A DNA stretch of 64,000 bases from Advenella incenata (GCF_004217095.1 NZ_SHKO01000005.1:62001-126000), one strand, 5' to 3'. Shown: positions 27,839 to 38,178, counted from the first letter of the stretch. Program-made: numbers and translations. The notes: a model not told the origin generated them from the sequence alone.

Positions 27839-29301
27839 ACCCGAGCCGGCAGGCCTTCACGACGCAGTACCCTGCCCGGGCGTTGTCCACTCGGCTTGCC
27901 ATCCTCCCACACAACTTTGCCGTTGACCAGCACAGTGCTGATGCCAATGGCAGCGGCCACAGGCTGAGCGAACGTTGCCGCCTCAGCCACCGTCTGTGCA
28001 TCAAACAGCGTGATATCGGCAAACGCCCCCTGCCGAATCACGCCACGGTCGGTCAGGCCGAACTTGCCTGCAGTCAACCCGCTCATCTTATGCACTGCCT
28101 TCTCCAGCGAAAACAGCCCCAGGCCACGGCTGTAATGCCCCAGCACCCGTGGAAAGCTGCCCCATAGTCGGGGATGAGGCTTTTCATCATGCGGCAGGCC
28201 ATCGGAGCCGATCATCGTGTCATCAAACTGCAGAATGCGCTGTACGTCGGCGTCATCCATCCGATAGTAAATCGCACCGGCGGGCAACAACTTCTCAATG
28301 GCCTCTTCGGTGCTTATATTCAATTGGCTTGCGATCTGGTCCAAGTCCATCCCGGCCATCTGCGGCAGGCCTTTTGACCAGGTCACCGTGACCCGTGTCG
28401 CATTGGCCACCAGCTTTGGTGACAGGATGGTAGACGACGCATCGTAGGGATAGCAATCAAGACAAATAGGCTGCCTGGTCATATGATCTGCGATATACGC
28501 CAGCGTTTCGGCCGAACGACCGTGATTCTGAACGCCAACCACCTTGTGATGGGAAATCACAACGGGCACCCCAACCTGCCGCCCGATCAGGAACGATTCT
28601 TCCAGTGACTCGATGACACGATCGCCTTCATCGCGCATATGCGTGCAATAAATACCGCCATAGCGCGCCAGGGGGGCACATACGTCGATCACTTCCTGCG
28701 TGGGCGCAGCCACCGCCGGCGGATAGACCAGGCCAGTGGACACCCCAATGGCGCCAGCCTCCATGGCTTCGACCACCAGTTCCTGCATCGCTGATATTTC
28801 ACTGTCGGTTGCCGCTCTGGTGACGTCATCCATTGTTGCAACGCGCAGGGTCGAATGGCCGACCAGCATGGCGCAGTTGGTGGCGGCCGGGCTGGCGCTC
28901 AGTTCGCTAACGTATTGCGCGAAGCTGCGAAACCGGAACCAGCCGCCTTGTTCATCCAGCAGATTCAGGGGCGGTGTTACCGGGTCCGGAATGTCCCGCG
29001 GCATTGGCGCCAGAGAAATGCCGCAATTGCCGCCAATCACGGTTGTGATTCCCTGGCTTACCTTGGGCGCCATATCCCCATCTGACAGCATCAGTCTGTC
29101 ATCGTGGGTATGGGCATCGATGAACCCCGGGCAGACAATCAGCCCGCTGGCATCAATCACTTTATCTGCCGTGGCTTGCGACAAATCGCCGATTTGCGCG
29201 ATGCGCTCGCCCAGGATGGCAACGTCAGCGGAAAAACGCGCGCTGCCAGTGCCGTCGACCACATCGCCATTTACAATCAAAACATCATAATGTGCACTCA
29301 T
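27829..29301 (-). CDS. N-acyl-D-amino-acid deacylase (D-aminoacylase)
   Basis: A 490-aa amidohydrolase-superfamily enzyme that removes the acyl group from N-acyl-D-amino acids. The pattern of D-aminoacylases is complete: DAHTHDD (His64, His66), GNCG with the metal-ligand Cys93, CTHMRDE (His221), ISHHK (His251/252) and GSDGLPH with the catalytic Asp367; these match in spacing the Cys/His/His/Asp set of the Alcaligenes enzyme. It is the last gene of a long minus-strand operon with a Dpp-type importer and a D-amino-acid dehydrogenase, which supports a role on imported D-residues. The C-terminus runs into a 13-bp tandem repeat. Confidence 0.93.
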   Translation of the reverse strand: MSAHYDVLIVNGDVVDGTGSARFSADVAILGERIAQIGDLSQATADKVIDASGLIVCPGFIDAHTHDDRLMLSDGDMAPKVSQGITTVIGGNCGISLAPMPRDIPDPVTPPLNLLDEQGGWFRFRSFAQYVSELSASPAATNCAMLVGHSTLRVATMDDVTRAATDSEISAMQELVVEAMEAGAIGVSTGLVYPPAVAAPTQEVIDVCAPLARYGGIYCTHMRDEGDRVIESLEESFLIGRQVGVPVVISHHKVVGVQNHGRSAETLAYIADHMTRQPICLDCYPYDASSTILSPKLVANATRVTVTWSKGLPQMAGMDLDQIASQLNISTEEAIEKLLPAGAIYYRMDDADVQRILQFDDTMIGSDGLPHDEKPHPRLWGSFPRVLGHYSRGLGLFSLEKAVHKMSGLTAGKFGLTDRGVIRQGAFADITLFDAQTVAEAATFAQPVAAAIGISTVLVNGKVVWEDGKPSGQRPGRVLRREGLPARVTQ

Positions 29302-29347
29302 TTCTGGCCTCTAAAATTTTTGGGCATCGTGGGAGAATAGGCATCGC

Positions 29348-31036
29348 TCACGCCGGCAATTCGGCCTGATCCCCTGCTTCGGACACGGCACGAAAATTCT
29401 GGAAATCCCAGTGCCTGCCCGGTGCAGCATCGATCAGCGATCGGGTGTAGGGTTGCGTTGGCGCCGTCAAGACAGTATGGGCCTTGCCCGATTCGACAAT
29501 TTTTCCCTGTTGCATAACGATGATGGAATCGCAAATCTGCGCAGCGACTCGCAAGTCATGTGTAATAAACAACACACCGACTCCCGTGCGTTCGCGCACT
29601 TCATCCAGCAGCGCAAGCACCTGTGCCTGAACCGACACATCCAGCGCAGACACCGCCTCGTCCGCGACCAGGATATCGGGTTCCAGCGCCAGCGCCCTGG
29701 CTATGCAGATACGCTGGCGTTGCCCACCGGAAAATTGATGAGGATATCGCTGCAATGCGTCTTTAGTCAGACCCACAAGCTGCATCAATGCAGCCGCCTT
29801 GTCCATCGCGGCACCTTTTGATGCGCCGAAATTGAGCAATCCCTCGATGATCGAATCGCCCACGGTCATGCGCGGATTCAGGGAGCGATAGGGATCCTGA
29901 AAGACAATCTGGATACGCTGGCGCATGGGCCGCAACTGGCTGCCCGAAAGCTGCGCAATATCCCGGTCCTTGATATGGATCTGACCCGCACTCGGTTGCA
30001 GCAGCCTGACGATACAGCGTGCAACGGTGGATTTGCCCGAGCCGGACTCCCCCACAATCCCGACAATTTCCCCACGACTGAGCGTCAGGTTGATATTGTT
30101 GGCCGCAGTGATATGGCGTCCGGTTCCCCATAGCCTTTTCTCGGAATAGGTCTTGACCAGACCCGAGACGTCCAGCACCTTCTCCCCGTTGTTCTGCTCA
30201 CGCTGCTGGGGCACCAGGCTGGGGACCGAGGACACCAGCATGCGACTGTACGCATGTGTGGGGTTTCTTAAGATAGCGTCACGCGTTCCTGTTTCCATGA
30301 CCTCGCCCTTGTTCATCACCACAATCCGGTCGGCGATTTCTGCAACCACGCCAAAATCATGCGTGATGAACAGCACGGCCATATTGTTTTTTATCTGAAG
30401 TTCACGGATCAGCAGCAAAATCTGCTTCTGGGTGGTGACATCCAGCGCCGTGGTCGGTTCATCGGCAATCAGCAGCCGGGGCTGCAGAATCAGCGCCATT
30501 GAAATCACAACCCGTTGCCGCTGACCGCCAGACAACTGGTGCGGATACGCGTCGTAGATCCGCTCAGGATCGGGCATATGAACCGACTCGAGCATAAGCA
30601 ATACCGCCTGACGGCGTTGCTTTGCAGACATAGTGCTATGGATGCGCAGCACCTCGTCAATCTGGCGCCCCACTTTCTGCACAGGATTGAGCGCAGTCAT
30701 CGGTTCCTGGAAAATCATCGACATGGTGGTGGCTCGCAGCTCGCGCAGGCGCTTTGCACTGGCTTTGAGTACGTCTTCGCCATCGAGCAGGATGCTACCC
30801 TTGCACGCCTGCAGACTGTCTTCGCCCAGCAAACCCATCACGGTATAGGAGGATACCGATTTGCCGGACCCCGACTCGCCCACCACACACAGCGTTTCAC
30901 CCGCAAATACATCAAAACTGATGTTATTGACGACGCGTCTTTCGGGACTTGCGCCGGCAACCCGCACCGACAGATCGCGTACCCGCAGCACCGGTTCGGC
31001 TGCATTTTCCGTGCTTTTCATAGTGTCTTGACTCAT
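29348..31036 (-). CDS. Dipeptide-type ABC transporter ATPase, fused DppD-DppF form
   Basis: A 562-aa protein with two nucleotide-binding domains in tandem. Domain 1 has Walker A GESGSGKS (53-60), signature LSGGQ (168-172) and Walker [13 protein letters not shown]; domain 2 has Walker [10 protein letters not shown] (329-337), FSGGQRQR and [12 protein letters not shown]. Each is followed by the oligopeptide/dipeptide C-terminal extension, so the protein replaces separate DppD and DppF subunits. Note the second Walker B Glu is present (DEA). The start overlaps the permease stop by 4 nt. It powers the importer encoded by the next three genes. Confidence 0.95.
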   Translation of the reverse strand: MSQDTMKSTENAAEPVLRVRDLSVRVAGASPERRVVNNISFDVFAGETLCVVGESGSGKSVSSYTVMGLLGEDSLQACKGSILLDGEDVLKASAKRLRELRATTMSMIFQEPMTALNPVQKVGRQIDEVLRIHSTMSAKQRRQAVLLMLESVHMPDPERIYDAYPHQLSGGQRQRVVISMALILQPRLLIADEPTTALDVTTQKQILLLIRELQIKNNMAVLFITHDFGVVAEIADRIVVMNKGEVMETGTRDAILRNPTHAYSRMLVSSVPSLVPQQREQNNGEKVLDVSGLVKTYSEKRLWGTGRHITAANNINLTLSRGEIVGIVGESGSGKSTVARCIVRLLQPSAGQIHIKDRDIAQLSGSQLRPMRQRIQIVFQDPYRSLNPRMTVGDSIIEGLLNFGASKGAAMDKAAALMQLVGLTKDALQRYPHQFSGGQRQRICIARALALEPDILVADEAVSALDVSVQAQVLALLDEVRERTGVGVLFITHDLRVAAQICDSIIVMQQGKIVESGKAHTVLTAPTQPYTRSLIDAAPGRHWDFQNFRAVSEAGDQAELPA

Positions 31037-31941
31037 GATTTTTTCGCCATTCTTGGATCCAGCACATCACGTAATACATCGCCCAGGATATTGACGCAGA
31101 GCAACGTCAGTGCGAGCAGGATACCGGGATACAGGATCAGACCCGGCAACAGGCGAAAATACATGCGCCCCTCGGACATCATATTGCCCCACGATGGAAT
31201 CTCTGGCGGCAGCCCGGCGCCCAGGAAGCTTAAGGTCGCCTCAGTAAGAATGGCGGCAGCAAAAATATAGGTGCCCTGCACAATCAGCGGTGCAATCGTA
31301 TTGGGAATCATATGACGCCACAAAATAGTCCGCACTCGGGTACCCAGCGAAACAGCTGCCTCTACATAGGGTTCGGCGCGCACCGACAGAATCACGCCAC
31401 GCACCAGCCGCACCACCCGCGGAATTTCGGGAATCGTAATAGCCACCAGGACCGTGACCAGGCTGCCGCCGGTCAGCGACACCAGGGCAATGGCCAGCAG
31501 GATACCGGGAATCGCCATGATGCCGTCCATCACCCGCATGATGATGCCATCGGCAAATCTGAAATAACCCGCAATCACCCCGATGAACAAGCCAGCAATC
31601 AGGCTCATCACAGTCGCGCCGATACCAACGATCAGCGAGACGCGGGCGCCATACAATGCACGCGAATAGGTATCGCGTCCGAAAGCATCGGTTCCCAGCC
31701 AGTGCGCGGACGACACTTTGGCCAGCCTTTCAGCCGGATTGATGGCCACCGGGTCAACAGTGCCAAGTAACGGCGCGCATACGGCCACAATAATGATAAG
31801 CACAAACATTACAAATGCAATCAAGACCGGAATACTGCCGAGCGCCGCGCGCAGTTGGCCGGGCAAAGTCGAATAATGTTCCGCAATGGGCTGCCCTGGG
31901 GCCGAAGCCGGCAGCGTTTCTGAAGTGAGTGGGACAGTCAT
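31033..31941 (-). CDS. Dipeptide-type ABC transporter permease (DppC-like)
   Basis: A 302-aa permease with the OppC/DppC layout: an N-terminal helix at ~residues 38-60, then LGTDAFGRDTYSRALYGARVSLIVG (the typical sequence before the binding-protein-dependent transport domain) and a core of five helices containing the EAA-like loop AVSLGTRVRTILWRHMIPNT. It heterodimerises with the DppB-like permease encoded 9 bp upstream. Part of the D-amino-acid/peptide operon. Confidence 0.95.
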   Translation of the reverse strand: MTVPLTSETLPASAPGQPIAEHYSTLPGQLRAALGSIPVLIAFVMFVLIIIVAVCAPLLGTVDPVAINPAERLAKVSSAHWLGTDAFGRDTYSRALYGARVSLIVGIGATVMSLIAGLFIGVIAGYFRFADGIIMRVMDGIMAIPGILLAIALVSLTGGSLVTVLVAITIPEIPRVVRLVRGVILSVRAEPYVEAAVSLGTRVRTILWRHMIPNTIAPLIVQGTYIFAAAILTEATLSFLGAGLPPEIPSWGNMMSEGRMYFRLLPGLILYPGILLALTLLCVNILGDVLRDVLDPRMAKKS

Positions 31942-31950
31942 GGTAGTCCT

Positions 31951-32892
31951 TCAATAACGGATTCGTGGATCGAAAACCGTATACAGCAGATCGACAATCA
32001 GATTGATCAGGATATACACGATGGAAAACAGCAGGATCAGTCCCTGGATAACCGGATAGTCGCGAGCGAGCACCGCTTCGACAACCAGCCGCCCCAGGCC
32101 AGGCAGGTTGAAAACCGATTCGGTAACCACGACGCCGCTGATCAGGGACGCAATGCCTATGCCGATGACCGTGACAATGGGTACGGCTGCGTTACGCAAG
32201 GCGTGCCGCATCAGGACCGCTTTTTCTTTCAGGCCCTTGGCGCGTGCAGTGCGAATATAGTCTTCGCCCATGACTTCGATAATGCTGCTGCGTGTGATGC
32301 GAGCGATCAGTGCCACGTAAATAGCGCTTAGCGCCAGCGTGGGCAGAATCAATCGCTGCGCAAAAGGCAGCAGCCCTGCCGACAGCGGCTTGTACCCCTG
32401 TACCGGCAGCCAGTCCAGCTGTATAGCGAAAAAATAGATCAGTAAATAGCCAACGACAAAGGTGGGAATCGAAAACCCCAGCACAGACAGGCTCATGATC
32501 AGGCGGTCCAGCAGTTTGCCTTGCCGCCATGCAGCAATGACGCCCAACGGGATGGCAATGACTACCGTCAGCACGATGGTTGACACGGCCAGCGCCAGCG
32601 TCGGCCCCATGCGCCCTGCAATCATCTGCAGCACCGGCGTGCCCGACAATAGCGAGACGCCAAGGTCGCCCTGCAGCAACCGTCCGACCCAGACGACAAA
32701 TTGTGTATAAATCGGCTGATCCAGGCCCATGCTCTGACGGATCTGCTCAAGCTGAGCCGCAGTGGCATCGTCTCCTGCGATGATGGCGGCAGGATCTCCC
32801 GGTGTGAGCCGAAGAATGGCAAAGATGACGATGGCAACCATCACGATAACCGGTAGTGTGGCCAGAAGCCGACGGGCGATATAGGTAATCAT
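31951..32892 (-). CDS. Dipeptide-type ABC transporter permease (DppB-like)
   Basis: A 313-aa permease beginning MITYIARRLLATLPVIVMVAIVIFAILRLTPGDPAA, diagnostic of OppB/DppB, with six helices and the cytoplasmic EAA loop DYIRTARAKGLKEKAVLMRHALRNA near residue 195-220. It follows the binding-protein gene after only 7 bp and precedes the DppC-like gene. Inner membrane, channel half of the importer. Confidence 0.95.
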   Translation of the reverse strand: MITYIARRLLATLPVIVMVAIVIFAILRLTPGDPAAIIAGDDATAAQLEQIRQSMGLDQPIYTQFVVWVGRLLQGDLGVSLLSGTPVLQMIAGRMGPTLALAVSTIVLTVVIAIPLGVIAAWRQGKLLDRLIMSLSVLGFSIPTFVVGYLLIYFFAIQLDWLPVQGYKPLSAGLLPFAQRLILPTLALSAIYVALIARITRSSIIEVMGEDYIRTARAKGLKEKAVLMRHALRNAAVPIVTVIGIGIASLISGVVVTESVFNLPGLGRLVVEAVLARDYPVIQGLILLFSIVYILINLIVDLLYTVFDPRIRY

Positions 32893-32899
32893 GGCTGAC

Positions 32900-34495
32900 T
32901 CACTTATCCGACTTTTTCAGGTTCCAGAACACGGTAACCGGCGAAGGCAATACATTGGACAGCTTGGTACTGTACGCGGCAGGGATGAGAAATTGGCCCA
33001 GTGGCGCAACCACGCCTTCGTCTATCACCAGCTTTTGCAGTTGGGCGGTAATCTTCTTTCGCTCGGCGTCATCTTTGGCTCGTGCAAATTCAAGCCGCAA
33101 CGCTTCGATTTGCGGCACATCCGGCCAGCCGGCCCAGGCTTTTTTCCCGTTTGAGGCGATCGTCGTATTGCCAAACGGGTCGCCGCTGGTGGCCAGAATG
33201 CTATATGTGGAAAAAATGCTCCATCCGCCTTCGGCCGGTGATTTCTGATTGCTTTGCTGGGTCGCAACCGTCTGCCAGTCCATGGTCTTCATATCAACCT
33301 TGAAACCGGCCTTGCGCAAGGCATCGCCAATCACGACCGGTTGCGCAGACAGCATGGCAATATCCGTCGGCTGCAAAATCACAACCGGCGTGCCATCGTA
33401 ATTGGCCTGCTTGAGCAGCGCCTTTGCTTTTTCTATGTTGGCCGGCACAACCATCTCTTTGCCATAGTCATTTTCATATGGGTTGCCACATCCGAAGACA
33501 GCGGCACACGGCTTGTAATATTCCGGGTTGCCAACCAACGCCTTAAGGACATTTTCCTGCCCTACCGCGTACATCGCGGCCTGGCGAATGAGCCGGTTAT
33601 TAAACGGCGCATGCAAATGATTGAACCGGAAGTACGTCCAGGCGCCCAGCTTGTCCAGCACCTCAACCTTGATGTTTTCCTGGTCCTGAACCATGGGCAG
33701 CAAATCAAAGGGCACTTGCTGGATAAAATCAATTTCATCATTCATCAAGGCATTGATGGGTGTCATCTGGTCCGGCATGGCAACCCATTGCACACGCTCA
33801 ACATTAACCACCTTGCCGCCGGCCGTCCAGCTGGCCGGTTCACTGCGCGGCACATAGTCATTATTGCGTTCGTATACGACCCGCAGCCCCGGCCTGAACT
33901 CGGACTGGACAAACTTGAACGGTCCGGACCCGATGTATTCGGTAATCGGCTTGGAAGACGGTGTTTCGGCAATGCGCTTGGGCATCATGAACGCTGGACG
34001 CGAACTGAGCTTGCCCAGACCTGATAGCAATAATGTGGTGGGTTCCTTCAGGCTGATTTCAAATACTTTGCTGTCGATCACCTTGATATCGGCCACCATC
34101 GTCATCAATACCTGACCGGTAGAGTCCTTTTCGGCCCAGCGCTTGATGGAGGCGACACAGTCCTCTGAAGTCACCGGCGCGCCGTCGTGCCATTTGAGCC
34201 CCTCGCGCAAGGTAAAGGTGTAGGTCTTGCCATCGGCCGATTCCTTCCAGTCTGCCATCTGCGGCTGGATCTTGAAGCTGGAGTCAGTCCCCAACAATGT
34301 GTCGTAAATCATGTAGCCATGGTCGCGTGTCATGAATGCGGTACTGATGACCGGATCCATGACACGCAGTCCTGATTGCATCACTGCTGTGACGGTTTGC
34401 GCCTGAACGGCCGGCACGCACGACAAGGCGGCAGCCAGTGCCATACCCAGTGCCATATTTCTCAAAGCGGTCAATTGCTTGGCCTTGTGCATCAT
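32900..34495 (-). CDS. Family 5 periplasmic solute-binding protein (peptide-type)
   Basis: A 531-aa extracellular solute-binding protein of the DppA/OppA class. After MMHKAKQLTALRNMALGM the signal peptide ends at VQAQ; the mature part has KWHDGAPVTSEDCVASIKRW, the family-5 hallmark, near residues 105-125. AGGAGAAATACC precedes ATG 34495; the 92-codon open stretch upstream is antisense noise over the intergenic region and dadA-like gene end. It should capture the substrate for the Dpp-type permeases downstream, probably a D-residue peptide or N-acylated amino acid given its neighbours. Confidence 0.94.
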   Translation of the reverse strand: MMHKAKQLTALRNMALGMALAAALSCVPAVQAQTVTAVMQSGLRVMDPVISTAFMTRDHGYMIYDTLLGTDSSFKIQPQMADWKESADGKTYTFTLREGLKWHDGAPVTSEDCVASIKRWAEKDSTGQVLMTMVADIKVIDSKVFEISLKEPTTLLLSGLGKLSSRPAFMMPKRIAETPSSKPITEYIGSGPFKFVQSEFRPGLRVVYERNNDYVPRSEPASWTAGGKVVNVERVQWVAMPDQMTPINALMNDEIDFIQQVPFDLLPMVQDQENIKVEVLDKLGAWTYFRFNHLHAPFNNRLIRQAAMYAVGQENVLKALVGNPEYYKPCAAVFGCGNPYENDYGKEMVVPANIEKAKALLKQANYDGTPVVILQPTDIAMLSAQPVVIGDALRKAGFKVDMKTMDWQTVATQQSNQKSPAEGGWSIFSTYSILATSGDPFGNTTIASNGKKAWAGWPDVPQIEALRLEFARAKDDAERKKITAQLQKLVIDEGVVAPLGQFLIPAAYSTKLSNVLPSPVTVFWNLKKSDK

Positions 34496-34581
34496 GGTAT
34501 TTCTCCTGTACTCGATATAAGGGGCTGGCGCACTTGACGCAAGGTCAACTGTAGCCAGTACACGTGCTACTGCATCCTGCA

Positions 34582-35829
34582 TTAAGGAGCAAAAAGGTTG
34601 TCGGCAATCGTCGTAGGAACGCTGCAAAGCCGGTCCGCAAGCAAGGCGGCGCTGCCTGCGGCAAGCGTAAAGCCAAGCGCGCCCTGGCCTGCATTGATCC
34701 AGAGGTTGCGTAGCGGCGCCTGACCAATCAAAGGTTTGCTGTCCGGGCGCGCCGGGCGTAACCCCGCCCATGCCACGGGTTCATCAGCCGGGCGCAGCGC
34801 CGGTAAATAGTGCTCGACCGCCTGCTTGAGACTGGCGATACGCCGGGGATCAATGTTGTTCGAGCGATCGCCTATGTCCACCATGCCGGCAACGCGCAAG
34901 CGGTTACCCAGTCGCGCGTATACGACTTTGTTGTGCACATCGCTGACACTGACGCGGGGCGCCTCGCTTTGCGCGGTCAATTCGTAAGTGAGGCTGTATC
35001 CCTTGAGCGGGTAAATATAGGGATTGAAGCCCGCCTGGCGGGCCAATGCCTGCGCGCCAATACCATTGGCAATGACATAGGCGTCTGCCGTCATATCGCC
35101 AGCCTGCGTCTGCAACCGCGTAACGCGGTCATTCTCCTGATGCAGGCGCATGACAGGCGTGTTATAGAGAAATTCAACTTTCTGCCGCCCCTGGCGCAAT
35201 TTGCGTTCCAGTTCGCCGCACAGCTTCAGGCAATCGCCGGCATCTTCACTACGAGTGAAAATGCCGCCGGCAATCCGCTCCTGAATGCCACGCAATGCAG
35301 GCTCCAGTTCCAGGCAACGCTTGCGGTCCAGTGCTACTTGCGTGGAACCCAGCGCTGCCTGATAGTCCATCTGTTTTCTGGCGGCGGCATAAGAGCCGGC
35401 ATCCTGATACACCAACAGCTTTCCGGAACTGCTGAAGTCAAACGACAACATTTCATCTGCAATGAGCTGGTGCATCATTTGCCTGCTGTACAAGCCCAGC
35501 GACAGCAGTTCTGCGGTCGTCTGCTGGCTCTTTTTAGTGCGGCAGGCGGCCAGAAAGGCCATGGCCCAGCGCCATTGCTGCGGATCGGCTCGCAATCGCA
35601 ATGACAAGGGTGATTGGGCACTAAGCAGCCATGCAGGCAACTTGGGCAGGACCGCCGGCTCGGCCAGTGGCGCCACGAAGCTGTAGCTCAATTGGGCGCC
35701 ATTGGCCTTGCTGGTCATCTGCCCAGGGCCTGCGCAGGCATCAACAACCGTGACCTGATGTCCTTTTTTTGCAAGATAGTAGGCGCTGGTCATGCCAATA
35801 ATGCCGGCGCCGATCACAATAATATGCAT
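34582..35829 (-). CDS. FAD-dependent D-amino-acid dehydrogenase (DadA-like)
   Basis: A 415-aa DAO-family flavoprotein. It starts MHIIVIGAGIIGMTSAYYLAKKG (FAD-binding GxGxxG at 7-12) and ends with WAGLRPARPDSKPLIGQ...LWINAGQGALGFTLAAGSAALLADRL, the pattern of bacterial DadA. It oxidatively deaminates D-amino acids to 2-oxo acids and ammonia, passing electrons to the respiratory chain. It lies between the TPP-enzyme gene (13 bp away) and the ABC importer genes, which makes it the step between deacylation and 2-oxo-acid use. Related glycine or sarcosine oxidases are possible alternatives. Confidence 0.92.
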   Translation of the reverse strand: MHIIVIGAGIIGMTSAYYLAKKGHQVTVVDACAGPGQMTSKANGAQLSYSFVAPLAEPAVLPKLPAWLLSAQSPLSLRLRADPQQWRWAMAFLAACRTKKSQQTTAELLSLGLYSRQMMHQLIADEMLSFDFSSSGKLLVYQDAGSYAAARKQMDYQAALGSTQVALDRKRCLELEPALRGIQERIAGGIFTRSEDAGDCLKLCGELERKLRQGRQKVEFLYNTPVMRLHQENDRVTRLQTQAGDMTADAYVIANGIGAQALARQAGFNPYIYPLKGYSLTYELTAQSEAPRVSVSDVHNKVVYARLGNRLRVAGMVDIGDRSNNIDPRRIASLKQAVEHYLPALRPADEPVAWAGLRPARPDSKPLIGQAPLRNLWINAGQGALGFTLAAGSAALLADRLCSVPTTIADNLFAP

Positions 35830-35842
35830 GCTGGCTCCCGCA

Positions 35843-37519
35843 TCATTGGCTTAACATTGCGCGCTCACGCAATTGATCAATCGTTGCCGATGCAGATATA
35901 TATTGCAAACTGGTGCGCACCGAAATCACGGCTGGGCCACCTGCGGCGAGGGCGGTGCGCAGCGCCGCATCAATCTGCGAACTGTCATCAACGCGAATAC
36001 CCAGTGCACCGAAATTGCGCGCCACTGCGGCAAAATCCGGATTACGAAGATCCGTTGCGCTCACCCGTTGCGGAAAATGCTTTTCCTGATGCATGCGGAT
36101 CGTGCCATAGGCGCCGTTGTCGGAGATCACCAGTATCGGATGCGCACCATACTGGATGGCGGTGGCCAGTTCGTTGCCCGTCATCAGAAACCCGCCATCG
36201 CCTACAAAGCAGATGACCTGTCGGTCCGGATAGCGCAAGCTGGCCGCAACGGCAGCCGGCACCCCGTAGCCCATGGCGCCCGAAGAGGGGGCAACCATTT
36301 GTCTGCCACCGCCAAAACGCATCAGGCGCTGGACCCACCCGCCAAAATTGCCGGCATCAATCGTAATAATGGCGTCATCGGCCAGCAAACGGTCGGCAGC
36401 CTGCACCACACTCGAAAACACGACGCCATCTTCTGCATCGGCGGGCCCGTCCCAGTCTGTCAGCGATTGGGCCACCTGGTGCAGTTGCCGACTCCACACC
36501 TGATGGTCGGGATCTATTGTCGCCGGAGCAAAGTCGCACAGATCCACAAGAAACGATACGGGATCGGCCACCAGCCCCACGTCTGTCCGCCGCAACGCTC
36601 CCAATGCGGATGCGTCCGGCCAGACATGAATTAACGGTTGCAGCGGTTGCGGCGCGGCAGGAAAACGGTACCCTTGCGTGGTCACATCCCCCAGGCGGGT
36701 GCCAACAGCGATGACCAGATCGGCCTGGGCAACCGCCTGCGCCAGCGCGGCCGGCGCGCCATAGGCCAGGTGCCCGGCGAACAGTGGATGATCATTGGCA
36801 AGCAGATCGGCATGCCTGACTGCTGTTGCGACCGGCACACCAAAGGCCTGGGCAGTACACTGCAGCGCGGTCTGTCCTGCTTCGTTCTTGAGCAGTCCGC
36901 CGGCAATAATCAGTGGCCGGCGCGCCTGTTCAATCATGCTGGCAACTCGTTTGAGCGATAGGTCCGATGCGCCTGCTACCGGCAAAGGAAGACGATACGC
37001 CCTTTCGGTGTCGACCATGTCTTCGAGCATATCCTCTGGCAACGCAACCACAACCGGCCCCGGTGTGCCGCTGCACGCATAATGAAACGCCGTGGCAACG
37101 CACTCGGCCAGCCGTTGCGCATCATTGACCTCAACAACCCATTTGGCCATGCTGCCGAACACCTGCCCGTAGTCCACCTCCTGGAAGGCTGCCATATGAC
37201 GATGCGCCCGTTCGACCTGGCCGATAAAGAGCACCAGCGGCACTGCGTCCTGCTGCGCCGTGTGCACGGCAATGGCCGCGTTCATGGCGCCCGGCCCACG
37301 ACTGACCAGTGCGATACCCGGCCGCCCGGTAAGGCGCGCGTCGGCCACGGCCATGAAGCCGGCGCCCCCTTCATGACGGCAGGTCACCACGTCAATCCCC
37401 GCGTGATCCGAGAGCGCATCCAGCGCACTCAAATAGCTCTCTCCGGGCACGCAAAAGACTCGTTCTACATCATGCGCACTTAACACTTCAATCAATACAT
37501 CCGCTGCTCTTCGCTTCAT
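35843..37519 (-). CDS. Thiamine-diphosphate enzyme (acetolactate synthase / decarboxylase family)
   Basis: A 558-aa three-domain TPP enzyme. The activating glutamate is Glu50 in TCRHEGGAGFMAVA; the central domain spans ~190-330; the cofactor motif FVGDGGFLMTGNELATAIQYGAHPILVISDN lies at ~435-465. It resembles the acetolactate-synthase-like group that also includes benzoylformate and other 2-oxo-acid decarboxylases. A regulatory ilvN partner is absent, so a catabolic decarboxylase or ligase acting on the 2-oxo acid made by the adjacent D-amino-acid dehydrogenase is more likely than branched-chain synthesis. Its start overlaps the TetR gene stop by 4 nt. Confidence 0.9.
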   Translation of the reverse strand: MKRRAADVLIEVLSAHDVERVFCVPGESYLSALDALSDHAGIDVVTCRHEGGAGFMAVADARLTGRPGIALVSRGPGAMNAAIAVHTAQQDAVPLVLFIGQVERAHRHMAAFQEVDYGQVFGSMAKWVVEVNDAQRLAECVATAFHYACSGTPGPVVVALPEDMLEDMVDTERAYRLPLPVAGASDLSLKRVASMIEQARRPLIIAGGLLKNEAGQTALQCTAQAFGVPVATAVRHADLLANDHPLFAGHLAYGAPAALAQAVAQADLVIAVGTRLGDVTTQGYRFPAAPQPLQPLIHVWPDASALGALRRTDVGLVADPVSFLVDLCDFAPATIDPDHQVWSRQLHQVAQSLTDWDGPADAEDGVVFSSVVQAADRLLADDAIITIDAGNFGGWVQRLMRFGGGRQMVAPSSGAMGYGVPAAVAASLRYPDRQVICFVGDGGFLMTGNELATAIQYGAHPILVISDNGAYGTIRMHQEKHFPQRVSATDLRNPDFAAVARNFGALGIRVDDSSQIDAALRTALAAGGPAVISVRTSLQYISASATIDQLRERAMLSQ

Positions 37520-38178
37520 TGTCTGCTTCCGTCAAAAAATTCTTCGCCCTTGACCCGCTCAAGATCGGCCAATGCCTGTGTTCGCAGATTTTCAGGAAAA
37601 CCGGCGTCAATGATCTGCTCAAGCGCCGCATAAAGCCGTTGCCAGCCGGCATTCGTGCGTAACGACACACCCAGGAAATGGCTTTCGGTCCTGGATCGCA
37701 ACATCATGTACAGCACACCCGCCAGCATGATGCTTACCACTGCCGGCACGTCCAGTTCCTGCGTCAGCCCGTCTACCCGATCAATGAACGACCTTGCCGC
37801 CTTCTCGCGGCGCTGCGCCAGTTGCTCGGTTACCTCATTCTGTTCAATCAGCTCCCAGCGCCGGATTTCCCGCAAGCTTTCGCTGCCTGCGAGCGCTTCG
37901 ATCTGGGCATGCAGCATCGACAAAATCAAGACGGCAGGCGTCTGCTGGCTGGACTCTTCATCCTTGATCAGCCCGGCGCGTGCCGTCCAGAAATCCTGTT
38001 CCTGCATCCAGGCAAGCAACAATCCCGGCATACCATCAAAGTAGCGATAGATCAGTTCCTTGCTCACGCCTGCCCGTTTGGCCACTGCGTTAACGCCCAC
38101 GCCCACCATCCCGGTTTCATTGATCTGTTCTTCCAGCGCGTTCAAAAGCTTTCTCTCGGTGTTCTCACGACGCGACAT
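37516..38178 (-). CDS. TetR/AcrR-family regulator
   Basis: A 220-aa regulator with an N-terminal TetR helix-turn-helix (~residues 8-55; VNAVAKRAGVSKELIYRYFDGMPGLLLAWM) and a helical ligand-binding C-terminal domain. It sits inside the operon, overlapping the DUF6963-like gene by 14 nt and the TPP-enzyme gene by 4 nt, so it is co-expressed with the genes it probably controls. A TetR-style palindrome, TGACCGGGTGGTCA, lies 57 bp upstream of the operon's first gene, consistent with autoregulation. Confidence 0.93.
   Translation of the reverse strand: MSRRENTERKLLNALEEQINETGMVGVGVNAVAKRAGVSKELIYRYFDGMPGLLLAWMQEQDFWTARAGLIKDEESSQQTPAVLILSMLHAQIEALAGSESLREIRRWELIEQNEVTEQLAQRREKAARSFIDRVDGLTQELDVPAVVSIMLAGVLYMMLRSRTESHFLGVSLRTNAGWQRLYAALEQIIDAGFPENLRTQALADLERVKGEEFFDGSRQ

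Noticed and set aside
32900-34771. Longer version of the peptide-binding protein starting at 34771
   Set aside because: The extra 92 codons lack a signal-like start and overlap the D-amino-acid dehydrogenase gene; ATG 34495 has a good ribosome-binding site and signal peptide.
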